A DNA stretch of 10,542 bases from NCBI GenBank assembly GCA_008016945.1, contig SSGN01000128.1, positions 1-10,542 on the forward strand. The letters run 5' to 3'. The notes beneath the pieces were generated by a model that searched no databases, was not told the origin of the DNA, and saw only the letters and a program-made list of their open reading frames with translations. The translations under genes and the position numbers were made by a program. The stretch comes from Flavobacteriales bacterium (lineage in GTDB: Bacteria; Bacteroidota; Bacteroidia; Flavobacteriales; PHOS-HE28). Shown one piece after another: positions 1 through 7,701 of this stretch; the first letter of the stretch is position 1; every line of letters starts with the position of its first letter.

Positions 1-1047
1 GATCCACTGCGGCTCGATGAAGACGCGGATGACGCCGACGATGAACACGCCGACCACCAGCAGGGGGAAGATCATCTTCACAAAGCGCCAGGTTTCCCAC
101 AGCCATTGCTGCATGTCCCACGCGTCGAAGCCACGCGCTTGTGACAGTAGCGCCAGGCAGAGCAGCGGCACGGCCAGCGTGCGGCCGGTGAGCGTCATGG
201 TCAGCCCGGCATCGCTGACTCGCAGGCCGAAGGCAGCGAAGACCAGAGTCAGGGCCGTCAGCGTCAGCGCCAGCCAGGTCAGCCCGCCGACGCGCGTGTC
301 TACCTGCCCGAGGCCGCGCCAGCCAGCCGCGCCGATGGCGGCAAGCAGCGCAATCAGCGCGGCACCCTGCAGCGACAAGGCCTCAGCCCCGGTGGCCTCG
401 TTGGCCGGCACCCAGCGGTCGAGCAGCGCCTGCGCACCGGCCGCATTGGGTGCTGGCAACGTATGCTGCCAGAGCGGCGAGGTGAGCAGATCGACCTTGA
501 GCGTCCCGGCGATCAGCAGCGCTACCAGCGTGCCGACGAAAAGCAGCGTCCGTGGGGGCACCCGGCTCTTGCCGATGAAAACGCGGGAATCGCCCTGCCG
601 TTCTGCTTCGCTCTTGCGGAAGAGGATGGCCATGATCATGCCAATGCCGATACCGAACGAGAGTGCCAGCACGATGCGGGCAATGGCGATGTCGGCGCCG
701 AGCGCGACACCGGTGTAGGACAGCGCGAGGATGTTGGCCGCCGGCGCGAAGAAGAGGAAGGTGATCGCCGGCCCCAGCCCGGCACCTTTCTTGTAAATGC
801 CGGCGAAAAGCGGCTGCACGGTACAGGAGCAGACTGCGAGCAGGCTGCCAGCCCCGGCGGCGGCCGGATAGGCCACCCACGCCGGCGCCTCCGGCCCGAG
901 AAAGCGTGTGATCGACGCCGGCGGCATTAATGCGGAGAGGGCGCCGGCAATGAAGAAGGCCGGCACCAGGCAGAGCAGAACATGCGCCGCCAGATAGGCA
1001 GCCAGGCTGGCCAATCCACTCTGTAGCGCGGTGATGACGAGGTCCAT
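1..1047 (-). CDS. COG0701/DUF318 (ArsP-like) membrane permease, 3' end cut by window edge
   Basis: This is an integral inner-membrane protein of the DUF318/ArsP_1 permease family (COG0701). Members are implicated in efflux of metals or metalloids, but the substrate cannot be read from the sequence. The 349 visible residues are rich in hydrophobic helices, at about 13-42, 56-80, 93-117, 119-143, 167-184, 228-242, 254-275, 288-301 and 322-343. The family signature is clear at 73-110: a CSCT motif (Cys73, Cys75), then QPLFAGIYKKGAGLGPA, then FFAPAANILALS. A cytosolic loop rich in charged residues lies at about 144-165. The reading frame is open to base 1, so the second half of the usual ~400-residue protein lies outside the window. 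The ATG at 1047 is preceded by AAGG nine bases upstream (1057-1060). A 30-codon ORF ends 2 bp before it and a promoter-like sequence lies at 1149-1178. The family call is confident; arsenic, copper or zinc as substrate is only a family-level possibility. Confidence 0.88.
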   Translation of the reverse strand, partial: MDLVITALQSGLASLAAYLAAHVLLCLVPAFFIAGALSALMPPASITRFLGPEAPAWVAYPAAAGAGSLLAVCSCTVQPLFAGIYKKGAGLGPAITFLFFAPAANILALSYTGVALGADIAIARIVLALSFGIGIGMIMAILFRKSEAERQGDSRVFIGKSRVPPRTLLFVGTLVALLIAGTLKVDLLTSPLWQHTLPAPNAAGAQALLDRWVPANEATGAEALSLQGAALIALLAAIGAAGWRGLGQVDTRVGGLTWLALTLTALTLVFAAFGLRVSDAGLTMTLTGRTLAVPLLCLALLSQARGFDAWDMQQWLWETWRFVKMIFPLLVVGVFIVGVIRVFIEPQWI

Positions 1048-1049
1048 GA

Positions 1050-1142
1050 TCAGGCGCCTTCGTGCCGTTCGTAGCAGAACGTGGTCGAGTTGACCCTGCG
1101 CACCCGCCCAAGCATGGTGAGGATAGAAAATTCACCCGCCAT
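1050..1142 (-). CDS. Possible 30-residue leader ORF upstream of the permease
   Basis: A short ORF runs from ATG at 1142 to TGA at 1050-1052, ending 2 bp before the permease ATG and in a different frame. I do not recognise the product. Its C-terminal part reads NSTTFCYERHEGA and has one cysteine. From the internal ATG (1115) onward most codons end in G or C, like the neighbouring genes, which weakly favours real coding. The ATG at 1142 lies about where transcription from the predicted promoter would begin, so translation would be leaderless. The internal ATG at 1115 has no good Shine-Dalgarno sequence. It could be a translationally coupled leader peptide for the permease, a remnant of a lost upstream gene, or chance. 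Confidence 0.35.
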   Translation of the reverse strand: MAGEFSILTMLGRVRRVNSTTFCYERHEGA

Positions 1143-1148
1143 TCCTAA

Positions 1149-1178
1149 AGTATCCTCGCTCCGGCAGCCCATCGTCAA
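1149..1178 (-). promoter_or_regulatory. Putative sigma70 promoter for the permease
   Basis: On the minus strand TTGACG (1173-1178, 5 of 6 matches to the -35 consensus) is followed after 18 bp by GATACT (1149-1154, 4 of 6 to the -10). Transcription would start near 1142, about 95 bases before the permease ATG. It is the best promoter-like pair I found in the gap between the permease and the ABC-F remnant. No operator symmetry was noticed in the spacer. The call is based on sequence match only. Confidence 0.5.
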
Positions 1179-1349
1179 TCCAGGGAGTTGGCGCGCCATT
1201 GCCGTCTGCGCCGTATCACCTCGGCGATCCGGTCAGGCCTGAGGGCTGGGAGCCGCCAGTTGATCGGCGTTTCGCAGTTCCCAGGGCCTGCGCGCTCCCG
1301 CCAAGCGGCTGCAGCGGCCCCCCGCGACCATGACGTGGGCCCGATTGCC

Positions 1350-1380
1350 CCCGCTGATGCGGCTCTTCGGCGTCAGCGGG
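1350..1380. repeat. Inverted repeat (hairpin) in gene-free stretch
   Basis: Arms CCCGCTGATGC (1350-1360) and GCGTCAGCGGG (1370-1380) pair over 11 positions, with one G-T position in one orientation, around a 9-base loop. No T-tract follows on either strand, so it is not a convincing intrinsic terminator. It may be a palindromic intergenic element or chance in GC-rich DNA. The rest of 1179-1409 shows no ORF with a protein-like sequence on either strand. A perfect 10-bp palindrome TCAGGCCTGA lies at 1233-1242. Confidence 0.4.
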
Positions 1381-1409
1381 TAGAGCCGGCGCTCTTGTCA
1401 ACGAGGTCG

Positions 1410-1587
1410 ATCGAGTCGCACCGCACGGCACCCGAGAAGTCGAGGGGAAACGACGATCTTCGTCTCGCGCGACCGCGAGTTCCTTTCCTCACTGACGACC
1501 CGGGTTCCCGAAATTCGCCTCGATGGTCGCCTCGTCACCTGCCCCGGCACTTACGAAGAGTCCGACGCCAGTCAGGGATTGGTCTGA
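1410..1587 (+). pseudogene. Eroded 3' end of an ABC-F family ATPase gene (YbiT-like)
   Basis: ABC-F proteins are soluble twin-ATPase translation factors. On the plus strand the frame ending at TGA 1585-1587 reads TTIFVSRDREFLSSLTTR, then PEIRLDGRLVTCPGTYEES, then ASQGLV. This follows the end of the second ABC-F ATPase domain, where the family usually has FVSHDREFVSSLATR, then a GTYEEYLASQG tail. The H-loop histidine of SHDREF is Arg here. Upstream, ATC GAG TCG ... GAG AAG (1410-1439) matches the IES...LEK part of the segment that follows the Walker B and D-loop, but in another frame. One base appears to be missing after 1439, where family genes have AAGTACGAGGGG and this has AAGTCGAGGGG. The expected Walker B DEPTNHLD stretch is not recognisable, and a stop (TAG, 1381-1383) sits in the downstream frame. 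Together these mark a dead fragment. It overlaps the convergent transglutaminase gene by 16 bp. Confidence 0.8.
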
Positions 1588-4500
1588 CCGTCGCCGCGTC
1601 GCCGCAGGTCGAGAGTGAAGGGAAAGCCGTCGTTGGCGGGTGGCGGCTGCAGCTCGATCCGGCCGGGGCTGTGGCCGAACGGCGTAAACCGTGCCAGCCG
1701 GCGGCCCTCGGCTTCATTGGCGTTCACCGGATAGCGTTCCGGGTTGCGGCCACCGGGGTGCTCAACATGGTAACGGCACCCCCCGAGCGAGCGCTGCATC
1801 CAGGTGTCGACCACGTCGAAGATCAACGGCGAGTGCACGCCGATCGTCGGATGCAGGGCCGAAGGCGGTTTCCAGGCGCGGTAGCGGACGCCGGCGACGA
1901 ACTCGCCGACTCGGCCGGTGGCGCGCATCGGCAGCGCGTGGCGATTGCAGCTGACGACGTAACGCTCGCCGGCCATTCCGGTCGCCTTGACTTGCAGGCG
2001 TTCGAGCGACGAGTCCACGTAGCGTGCGCTTCCGCCGACCGCCCCTTCCTCGCCGAGCACGTGCCAGGGTTCGAGCGCGTGTCGCAGTTCGAGTTCGATG
2101 CCCATCACCTCGATTTTCCCGTGCCGCGGGAAGCGAAACTCGAAATGAGGCGCGAACCAGCGCTTTTCGAGCGCATAGCCGGCAGCGCGAAGTTCGTCGA
2201 TAACGTCGTCGAAGTCCTGAGCCACGAAGTGGGGAAGCATGAAACGGTCGTGCAGTTCGGTTCCCCAGCGGACAAGTCGCCGCGGCGCATACGGCGTGCG
2301 CCAGAAGCGGGCGATCAGCGCCCGTAGGAGAAGCTGCTGCGCCAGCGACATGCGCGCGTGCGGCGGCATTTCGAAGGCGCGCAGTTCGAGTAGCCCGAGA
2401 CGTCCGGCCGGACCTTCGGGTGAATAGAGTTTGTCGATGCAGAACTCGGCACGGTGAGTATTGCCCGTGGCGTCGATCAGCAGGTTGCGCAGCAGGCGAT
2501 CGAGCAACCAGGGCGGCAGGTCGCCGTCGCCTGGCGAGCCTGCTGGCGGGAACTGGCTGAAGGCGACTTCGAGTTCGTAGAGCGAGTCGTGACGCGCCTC
2601 GTCGCCGCGCGGCGATTGTCTCGTCGGCCCGATGAAGAGACCGGAAAAGAGGTACGACAGCGAGGGATGGTTGTGCCAATAGCTGAGCAGGCTACGCAGC
2701 AAGTCGGGGCGGCGCAGAAAGGGCGAATCGGTGGTCGTCGGCCCCCCAAAGACGAAGTGGTTGCCACCACCAGTGCCGGTGTGGCGGCCGTCAAGCATGA
2801 ACTTTTCGCTGCTCAGCCGTGACTGACGTGCGACTTCATAGAGATGGGTCGTGCGCGCGACGAGTTGATTCCAGTTAGCCGACGGTTGCACATTGACTTC
2901 GATGACGCCAGGGTCGGGGGTGACGCGAAAGCTGGTCAATCGGGGATCGCGCGGCGGTTCGTAGCCTTCCAGGATGACCGGCGTTGCCAGCGTCTCGGCG
3001 GTCGCTTCGATCGCCGCAACCAGTTGCAGATACGCGTCCAGACCATTCGTCGGCGGCATGAAGAGGTAGAGAACGCCGTTTCGTGCCTGCGCGCAAAGCG
3101 ACGTCCGGATCACCGACGCTGCCGACTCGTACGCCGCCGGCGGGCGCTCGGCGCCACCGGCCGCGCCGCGGGCGAGGCCATCGAGCGCGCGCGCCACGGC
3201 TTCGCCGGCGAAGCGCTCGCCGCTCACCGCCGCGTCCTGGTCTATCCGGCTTTGGCTGCGACTGATCGGGAACTGCTCGCGAATCTCGTCGTGCGCCGGC
3301 AGCGGGTCAAAGCGTTGCGTCTGGTCGGGAGCGTGCAGGTAAGGATAGTCGTCGCCGGCTACCCACGGTTGTGAATCGAGTGGCAGCCGATGGCCGATCG
3401 GCGAGTCGCCGGGAATCAGGTAACAGCGCTCGTCGCGCAGGAACCAGCGGCCGCTGCGCCAGCCCCCTGGATGAGCGTAGGCCAGCGGCAGGACGTGGCC
3501 GACGACGGCGTCGAGTCCCTGGCGAAAGACCTTCGTCAGACGCTCCCGTTCGAGCGCGTCGTCGAGACGCGAGTCGAAGGGGTCGACGTTGATCGGCAGG
3601 CGGCGCTCACGCCAGAGGTAGTAGTAAATGTCCTCGTATGCGGGAAAGACGTGCGCCGCGTCGACCGCCAGACACTCGGCAAGCGTGTGAAGGAAGCGCT
3701 GGGCGAGCTTTTCGTCGGCCCCATAGTCGCGGCTCTCATCCGCGTAGAGCGCCGGGTTGCGCCAGATCGGCTGCCCGTCGACGCGCCAGAAACAGTTCAG
3801 CGACCAGCGGGGCAGCTGCTCGCCGGGGTACCATTTTCCCTGGCCAAAGTGCTGCAGACCCTGTGCTGCGTACTCCTCGCGCAGGCGCTGATAGAGTTCG
3901 CTCGCCCGCTGGCGCTTGCTCGGCCCCAGCGCTTCGGTAGTCCACTCCGCCCCCTCGTGGTCGTCGATCGAGACGAAGGTCGGCTCGCCGCCCATCATCA
4001 GGCGAACGTCGCCACTCGCGAGTTCGTCGTCGATCTGCTGGCCAAGCGTTTCAATCGCTTGCCACTCGTCGTCGCCGTAAGGGAGCGTCACCCGCGGCGC
4101 CTGCCAGACGCGTTCGACGTGCATGTGATGCTCAAAAGCACAGTCACAAGGCTCGGTCGATCCGGTGATCGGAGCCGCCGACGAGGGCTGTGGCGAGCAG
4201 GCGAGCGGAATGTGGCCTTCGCCAGCGAAGAGACCGGAAGTCGGGTCGAGCCCGATCCAGCCGGCTCCGGGCAGATAGACTTCGCACCAGGCGTGCAGAT
4301 CGGTGAAGTCGACCTCGGTTCCGGAGGGACCGTCAAGCGACTTCACATCAGGGGCCAGCTGAATCAGGTAACCCGAAACGAAGCGTGCCGCCAATCCCAG
4401 ATGGCGCAGTACGTCCACCAGCAACCAGGCCGAGTCGCGACACGAGCCACGCGCCAGCGCCAGCGTCTCCTCGGGAGTCTGCACGCCGGGCTCGAGGCGG

Positions 4501-4979
4501 ATCACGTAGGCGATCTGGCGCTGCAGCTGCCGGTTGAGGTCAACCAGAAAGTCGACGCTGTGACGCGGCGTCAACGAAATCGAGTTCACGAACTCGCGCA
4601 GTCGAGGGGTCAACGGCCCGCGCTGTTGGTACGGAGCGAGTTCTTCCTGCTGCCAGTCTTCGTAGACGAAGGGAAAATTCCTGGCGTACGGCTCGGGAAA
4701 AAAGTCGAAGGGGTTGATCACCGACATTTCGGCGACGAGATCGACGGCAACCGAGAACTCGCGGGTCTTCTCGGGAAAGACCAGCCGCGCCGGATAGGTG
4801 GCCTGCGGAGCCTGCTGCCAGGGGATGAAATGCGGCGTCGGCGTGACCGTCAGCGAGTAGCTGAGAATGGGCGTCCGCGAGTGCGGCGCCGGCCGCAAGC
4901 GAACGACCTGCGGCGACAGACTGACCGGACGGTCATAACGATAGTGGGTGACATGCGTCAGGGCGACATGAATCGACAC
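1572..4979 (-). CDS. Transglutaminase-like / DUF2126 fusion protein
   Basis: A 1135-residue cytoplasmic protein (no signal peptide) of the COG4196-type family. Domain order: Bact_transglu_N beta domain (about 1-85, with HVTHYRYDRPVSLSPQVVRL); transglutaminase-like papain-fold domain (about 150-255) with a complete triad, Cys180 in RGSCRDSAW, His229 in DLHAWCEV and Asp245 in GLDPTSG; then DUF2126 (from about 325, RLMMGGEPTFVSIDD, to about 1125). DUF2126 shows IEVNVQPSANW (693-703) and TGTGGGNHFVFGG (734-746), the latter glycine-rich and reminiscent of a glutamine-synthetase-type nucleotide site. To my knowledge Iyer et al. (2009) predicted that circularly permuted glutamine-synthetase-like ligases, alpha-E and ATP-grasp proteins and an NTN-hydrolase form a peptide-tagging or peptide-synthesis system; I place DUF2126 there with moderate certainty. 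A poorly conserved linker lies at about 577-622. The start is GTG at 4979, with GGAG (4986-4989) six bases upstream. glnD lies 112 bp upstream on the same strand. No partner genes are in the window. Confidence 0.93.
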   Translation of the reverse strand: MSIHVALTHVTHYRYDRPVSLSPQVVRLRPAPHSRTPILSYSLTVTPTPHFIPWQQAPQATYPARLVFPEKTREFSVAVDLVAEMSVINPFDFFPEPYARNFPFVYEDWQQEELAPYQQRGPLTPRLREFVNSISLTPRHSVDFLVDLNRQLQRQIAYVIRLEPGVQTPEETLALARGSCRDSAWLLVDVLRHLGLAARFVSGYLIQLAPDVKSLDGPSGTEVDFTDLHAWCEVYLPGAGWIGLDPTSGLFAGEGHIPLACSPQPSSAAPITGSTEPCDCAFEHHMHVERVWQAPRVTLPYGDDEWQAIETLGQQIDDELASGDVRLMMGGEPTFVSIDDHEGAEWTTEALGPSKRQRASELYQRLREEYAAQGLQHFGQGKWYPGEQLPRWSLNCFWRVDGQPIWRNPALYADESRDYGADEKLAQRFLHTLAECLAVDAAHVFPAYEDIYYYLWRERRLPINVDPFDSRLDDALERERLTKVFRQGLDAVVGHVLPLAYAHPGGWRSGRWFLRDERCYLIPGDSPIGHRLPLDSQPWVAGDDYPYLHAPDQTQRFDPLPAHDEIREQFPISRSQSRIDQDAAVSGERFAGEAVARALDGLARGAAGGAERPPAAYESAASVIRTSLCAQARNGVLYLFMPPTNGLDAYLQLVAAIEATAETLATPVILEGYEPPRDPRLTSFRVTPDPGVIEVNVQPSANWNQLVARTTHLYEVARQSRLSSEKFMLDGRHTGTGGGNHFVFGGPTTTDSPFLRRPDLLRSLLSYWHNHPSLSYLFSGLFIGPTRQSPRGDEARHDSLYELEVAFSQFPPAGSPGDGDLPPWLLDRLLRNLLIDATGNTHRAEFCIDKLYSPEGPAGRLGLLELRAFEMPPHARMSLAQQLLLRALIARFWRTPYAPRRLVRWGTELHDRFMLPHFVAQDFDDVIDELRAAGYALEKRWFAPHFEFRFPRHGKIEVMGIELELRHALEPWHVLGEEGAVGGSARYVDSSLERLQVKATGMAGERYVVSCNRHALPMRATGRVGEFVAGVRYRAWKPPSALHPTIGVHSPLIFDVVDTWMQRSLGGCRYHVEHPGGRNPERYPVNANEAEGRRLARFTPFGHSPGRIELQPPPANDGFPFTLDLRRRGDGQTNP

Positions 4980-5030
4980 GGCAAACTCCAGGGTGAAAAG
5001 CCGGCACGCGACCGACTAAAGGGCGTCTTC

Positions 5031-5064
5031 GTCGGCTGCACGCTCGACAGCGTCGTTTGCCGAC
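5031..5064. repeat. Nested inverted repeat between glnD and the transglutaminase gene
   Basis: Outer arms GTCGGC (5031-5036) and GCCGAC (5059-5064) enclose a second stem, ACGCT (5040-5044) and AGCGT (5049-5053), around a 4-base loop. It sits in the 112-bp gap after the glnD stop. No T-run follows in the direction of transcription, so it is not a standard intrinsic terminator. It could protect the 3' end of glnD mRNA, attenuate read-through or be chance. I see no promoter in this gap. Confidence 0.35.
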
Positions 5065-5091
5065 CAGAGTCCGGCGTACGCGAAGCGGCGC

Positions 5092-7701
5092 TCATGGCCG
5101 CAACTGCTGCAACAGGTCGGTCTCCAGCCGGACCCGGCCGGAGCTTTCTTCGAGCGACCGGCCACTGACCAGAAAGGTATCTTCAACTCGCTCGCCGAGC
5201 GTTGCAATCTTCGCCGTATGCAGGTTGGCGTGGTGCGCGGCGAGTTGTCGCGCGACGAGGAACAACAGCCCGGGGCGATCGGCAGCGACGACCGTGAGCA
5301 CGAAGTATTTGCCACTTTCGTCGGCCTCGAGACTGACCAGCGGCTGGATGTGCACCTGCGGCTGCAGCGGAAAGTGTCTAACCTGCCGCGAAACGCGGCC
5401 GTTCGCCGGTACTTCGGCCGGCGCCTGCCGGGCGAGGCGCTCGCTCAGTTCGTGCTCAATGTAGTGAATCATCGCACGGTCGTCGTCGCGACCGCCGATG
5501 TCGAGCAGAATGAACGAGTCGAGCGCGTAACCGTGGTGCGTGGTGTGAATTCTGGCGTCGACGATGCTGTAGCCGGCACGGCTCAGGAATCCCACCAGAC
5601 GCAGGAAGAGGTCCGTCTGATCACGGGTGTACACCAGGACTTCGAGCCCTTCACCCGAGGGATTGAGGCGGGCGCGGACCAGCGGCTGCTCGCTTTCGAG
5701 ATGCCCATAGGTGGTGCGCGCGTGCCAGGCGATTTCCTCGGCCGAATGCCGCAGGAAGTACGCCGTATCCAGTAAGCGCCAGAGTGACTCATGCGAACGT
5801 TCGGGCAGCACCAGATAACGCATCAGGCGCCGCGCTTCCTCCTGACGCTGAGCGATCGCGCCCGCCGGCATCGCCACTCCGTCTCCCGACTGCAGCAGGC
5901 GCCGCGTCGCTGCAAACAGCTGTTCGAGCAACTGGGCTTTCCAGCCGTTCCAGACTTTTGGGCTGGTCCCACGGATGTCGGCGACGGTCAGCAGGTAGAG
6001 CGCCACCAGACGTCGCTCGTCGCCGACTACGGCGGCGAAACGACCGATCACGGCGGGGTCGGAGATGTCCTGGCGTTGCGCCACGCGAGACATCAGCAGG
6101 TGTTGGCGAACAAGCCAGGTGACGAGTTCGCGATCGGCGTCGGTCAGGCCGTGATCGGTGCAGAACGCGTCTGCGTCGTCGGCGCCCAGTTCGGAATGGT
6201 CGCCGCCGCGACCCTTGGCAATGTCGTGAAAGAGTGCCGCGAGGTAGAGCAGCCAAGGCTCGCCGAAGTCACTCATCAGACGACTGCAGAGCGGGTATTC
6301 GTGGGCGAACTCCGGCATCGCCAGTCGTCGCAGGTTGCGGATCACCTGCAGAATGTGCTGATCAACGGTATACACGTGGAACAGGTCGTGCTGCAGCTGA
6401 CCGACGATGCGGTTGAAAGCCGGGAGGTAGCGACCGAGCAGTCCGAAGTCGTTCATCCGTCGAAGCTCTTGTACCAGGCCCCTCCCCTCCTTGAGGATGG
6501 CCAGGAATCGCGCGCGATTCAGCGGCCGGCGACGGAAGTCGTCGTCGATCAGGTCGCGGGCGCGCCACAGCGCGCGTTGCGTGCGTGGGCTCATCTGATC
6601 GAGGTCAAGGTGCTGCTGGCGGAGAAGAAACGCCTCGAAAATCGCATCCGGCGCGTCGACAAACACTTGGTCATGGACGACGTCCAGCCCTTCATGCACC
6701 TTCTGGAAGCGCGCATTGATCGACTGCGGTTGCTCGTCGGGAAGGGGAAAGAGCGCGCTGCGGAGGTTCTGCAGGACGATGCGGTTAACCTGCGACACCT
6801 CTCTCGCCGTGCGGTAGTAGTCCTGCATCAGCTGCTCGCTCGAACGGCTGGTGTCGCTGGCGCGATAGCCCAGTTTTTCCGCCAAAGCAGTCTGGTACTC
6901 GAAAAGCAGGCGGTCCTCGCGCCGCCCGGCGTGAAGATGCAGCGAGACCCGCAAGCGACGCAGGAACGCCTCGCAGCGTTCGAGCAGCTGCCGTTCGTCG
7001 CCGCTGATCAGCCCCAACGACTCCAGATCGGCCCAGGTCGATCCGTATCCGGCGGCTTGCGTCATCCAGAGGATCGCCTGCAAGTCGCGCAGGCCACCCG
7101 GTCCTTCCTTGCAGTTCGCTTCCAGGCTGCCGGGCGTGTCGGCAAACCGCTGGTGGCGATCCTCCTGCTCCATGCGCTTGATTTCAAAAAACGCTCGTCC
7201 ATCGACGGTGTCCTTGAGCAGGCGACGCAAGGCGACGAAGAGTTCGTTGCTGCCGGCGATGCGCCGCGTCTCCATCATCGCCGTCTGCACGGTGATGTCG
7301 CCGGCGGCTTGAGTCAGGCAGTCTTCGAGCGTACGCACGCTGTGTCCGGCCTCGAGGCCGACGTCCCAGAGCAGACAGACCAGGCGCTCGATCTGCGCCG
7401 ACAACGTCCGGCCGGGCGGCTCGGGAAGCAGGATCAGCAAATCGACGTCGGACGCCGGATACAGCTCGCCGCGGCCGTAGCCCCCGACCGCCAGCAGGGC
7501 GAGCGACGGCGGCAGCGCAAGGGCCTGCCAGATCTCGCCAAGGAGCTCGTCGACCAGACGGCAGCGCGCGTGCAGCAGCGCAAGCGCGTCGCCGCCGGCG
7601 AGAAAACGTTCGACGATCGGTTGCTGACCGTCGCGAAAAAAACACGGCAGGTCGGGAACCAGGGCCGCAAAGGCCGCTTCCTTTTTCAAGCTCATGCTCA
7701 T
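5092..7701 (-). CDS. glnD: Bifunctional PII uridylyltransferase / uridylyl-removing enzyme
   Basis: GlnD senses glutamine. It uridylylates PII proteins (GlnB/GlnK) when nitrogen is scarce and removes the UMP when glutamine is high, thereby controlling glutamine synthetase activity and NtrBC signalling. The 869-residue product is of normal family length. Domains: nucleotidyltransferase with GGYGRGELYPASDVDLLIL at 73-91 (metal-binding Asp85 and Asp87); the GlnD linker region with CKEGPGGLRDLQAILWM at 197-213; HD hydrolase domain with His449, the His492-Asp493 pair in ALFHDIAKGRGGDHSELG, and Asp575 in TVADIRGT; then two C-terminal ACT domains at about 686-760 and 798-866 for glutamine sensing. 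All catalytic motifs are intact. The ATG at 7701 is chosen over an upstream ATG at 7875 because GGAGG (7709-7713) lies seven bases before it, the family's protein begins about here, and the extra 58 residues are Arg/Pro-rich and unlike GlnD. It lacks the map gene that often neighbours glnD. Confidence 0.97.
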   Translation of the reverse strand: MSMSLKKEAAFAALVPDLPCFFRDGQQPIVERFLAGGDALALLHARCRLVDELLGEIWQALALPPSLALLAVGGYGRGELYPASDVDLLILLPEPPGRTLSAQIERLVCLLWDVGLEAGHSVRTLEDCLTQAAGDITVQTAMMETRRIAGSNELFVALRRLLKDTVDGRAFFEIKRMEQEDRHQRFADTPGSLEANCKEGPGGLRDLQAILWMTQAAGYGSTWADLESLGLISGDERQLLERCEAFLRRLRVSLHLHAGRREDRLLFEYQTALAEKLGYRASDTSRSSEQLMQDYYRTAREVSQVNRIVLQNLRSALFPLPDEQPQSINARFQKVHEGLDVVHDQVFVDAPDAIFEAFLLRQQHLDLDQMSPRTQRALWRARDLIDDDFRRRPLNRARFLAILKEGRGLVQELRRMNDFGLLGRYLPAFNRIVGQLQHDLFHVYTVDQHILQVIRNLRRLAMPEFAHEYPLCSRLMSDFGEPWLLYLAALFHDIAKGRGGDHSELGADDADAFCTDHGLTDADRELVTWLVRQHLLMSRVAQRQDISDPAVIGRFAAVVGDERRLVALYLLTVADIRGTSPKVWNGWKAQLLEQLFAATRRLLQSGDGVAMPAGAIAQRQEEARRLMRYLVLPERSHESLWRLLDTAYFLRHSAEEIAWHARTTYGHLESEQPLVRARLNPSGEGLEVLVYTRDQTDLFLRLVGFLSRAGYSIVDARIHTTHHGYALDSFILLDIGGRDDDRAMIHYIEHELSERLARQAPAEVPANGRVSRQVRHFPLQPQVHIQPLVSLEADESGKYFVLTVVAADRPGLLFLVARQLAAHHANLHTAKIATLGERVEDTFLVSGRSLEESSGRVRLETDLLQQLRP

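Noticed and set aside
1188..2327. 379-codon plus-strand ORF at the transglutaminase 3' end
   Set aside because: Mostly antisense to the DUF2126 region. Only about ten codons (around 1410-1439) coincide with the ABC-F remnant in frame, so it is not a gene.
5031..5064. Intrinsic terminator after glnD
   Set aside because: The nested stem is present but no T-run follows on the transcribed strand, so I list it only as an inverted repeat.
4960..5095. 45-codon ORF starting with an ATGA overlap at the glnD stop and running into the transglutaminase start
   Set aside because: No ribosome binding site, less G/C bias at third positions than neighbouring genes, Ser/Pro/Thr-rich product with no resemblance to a protein family.
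3390..5168. 592-codon plus-strand ORF opposite the transglutaminase gene
   Set aside because: Antisense shadow of a real conserved gene; low-complexity Arg/Val/Asp-rich product without motifs.
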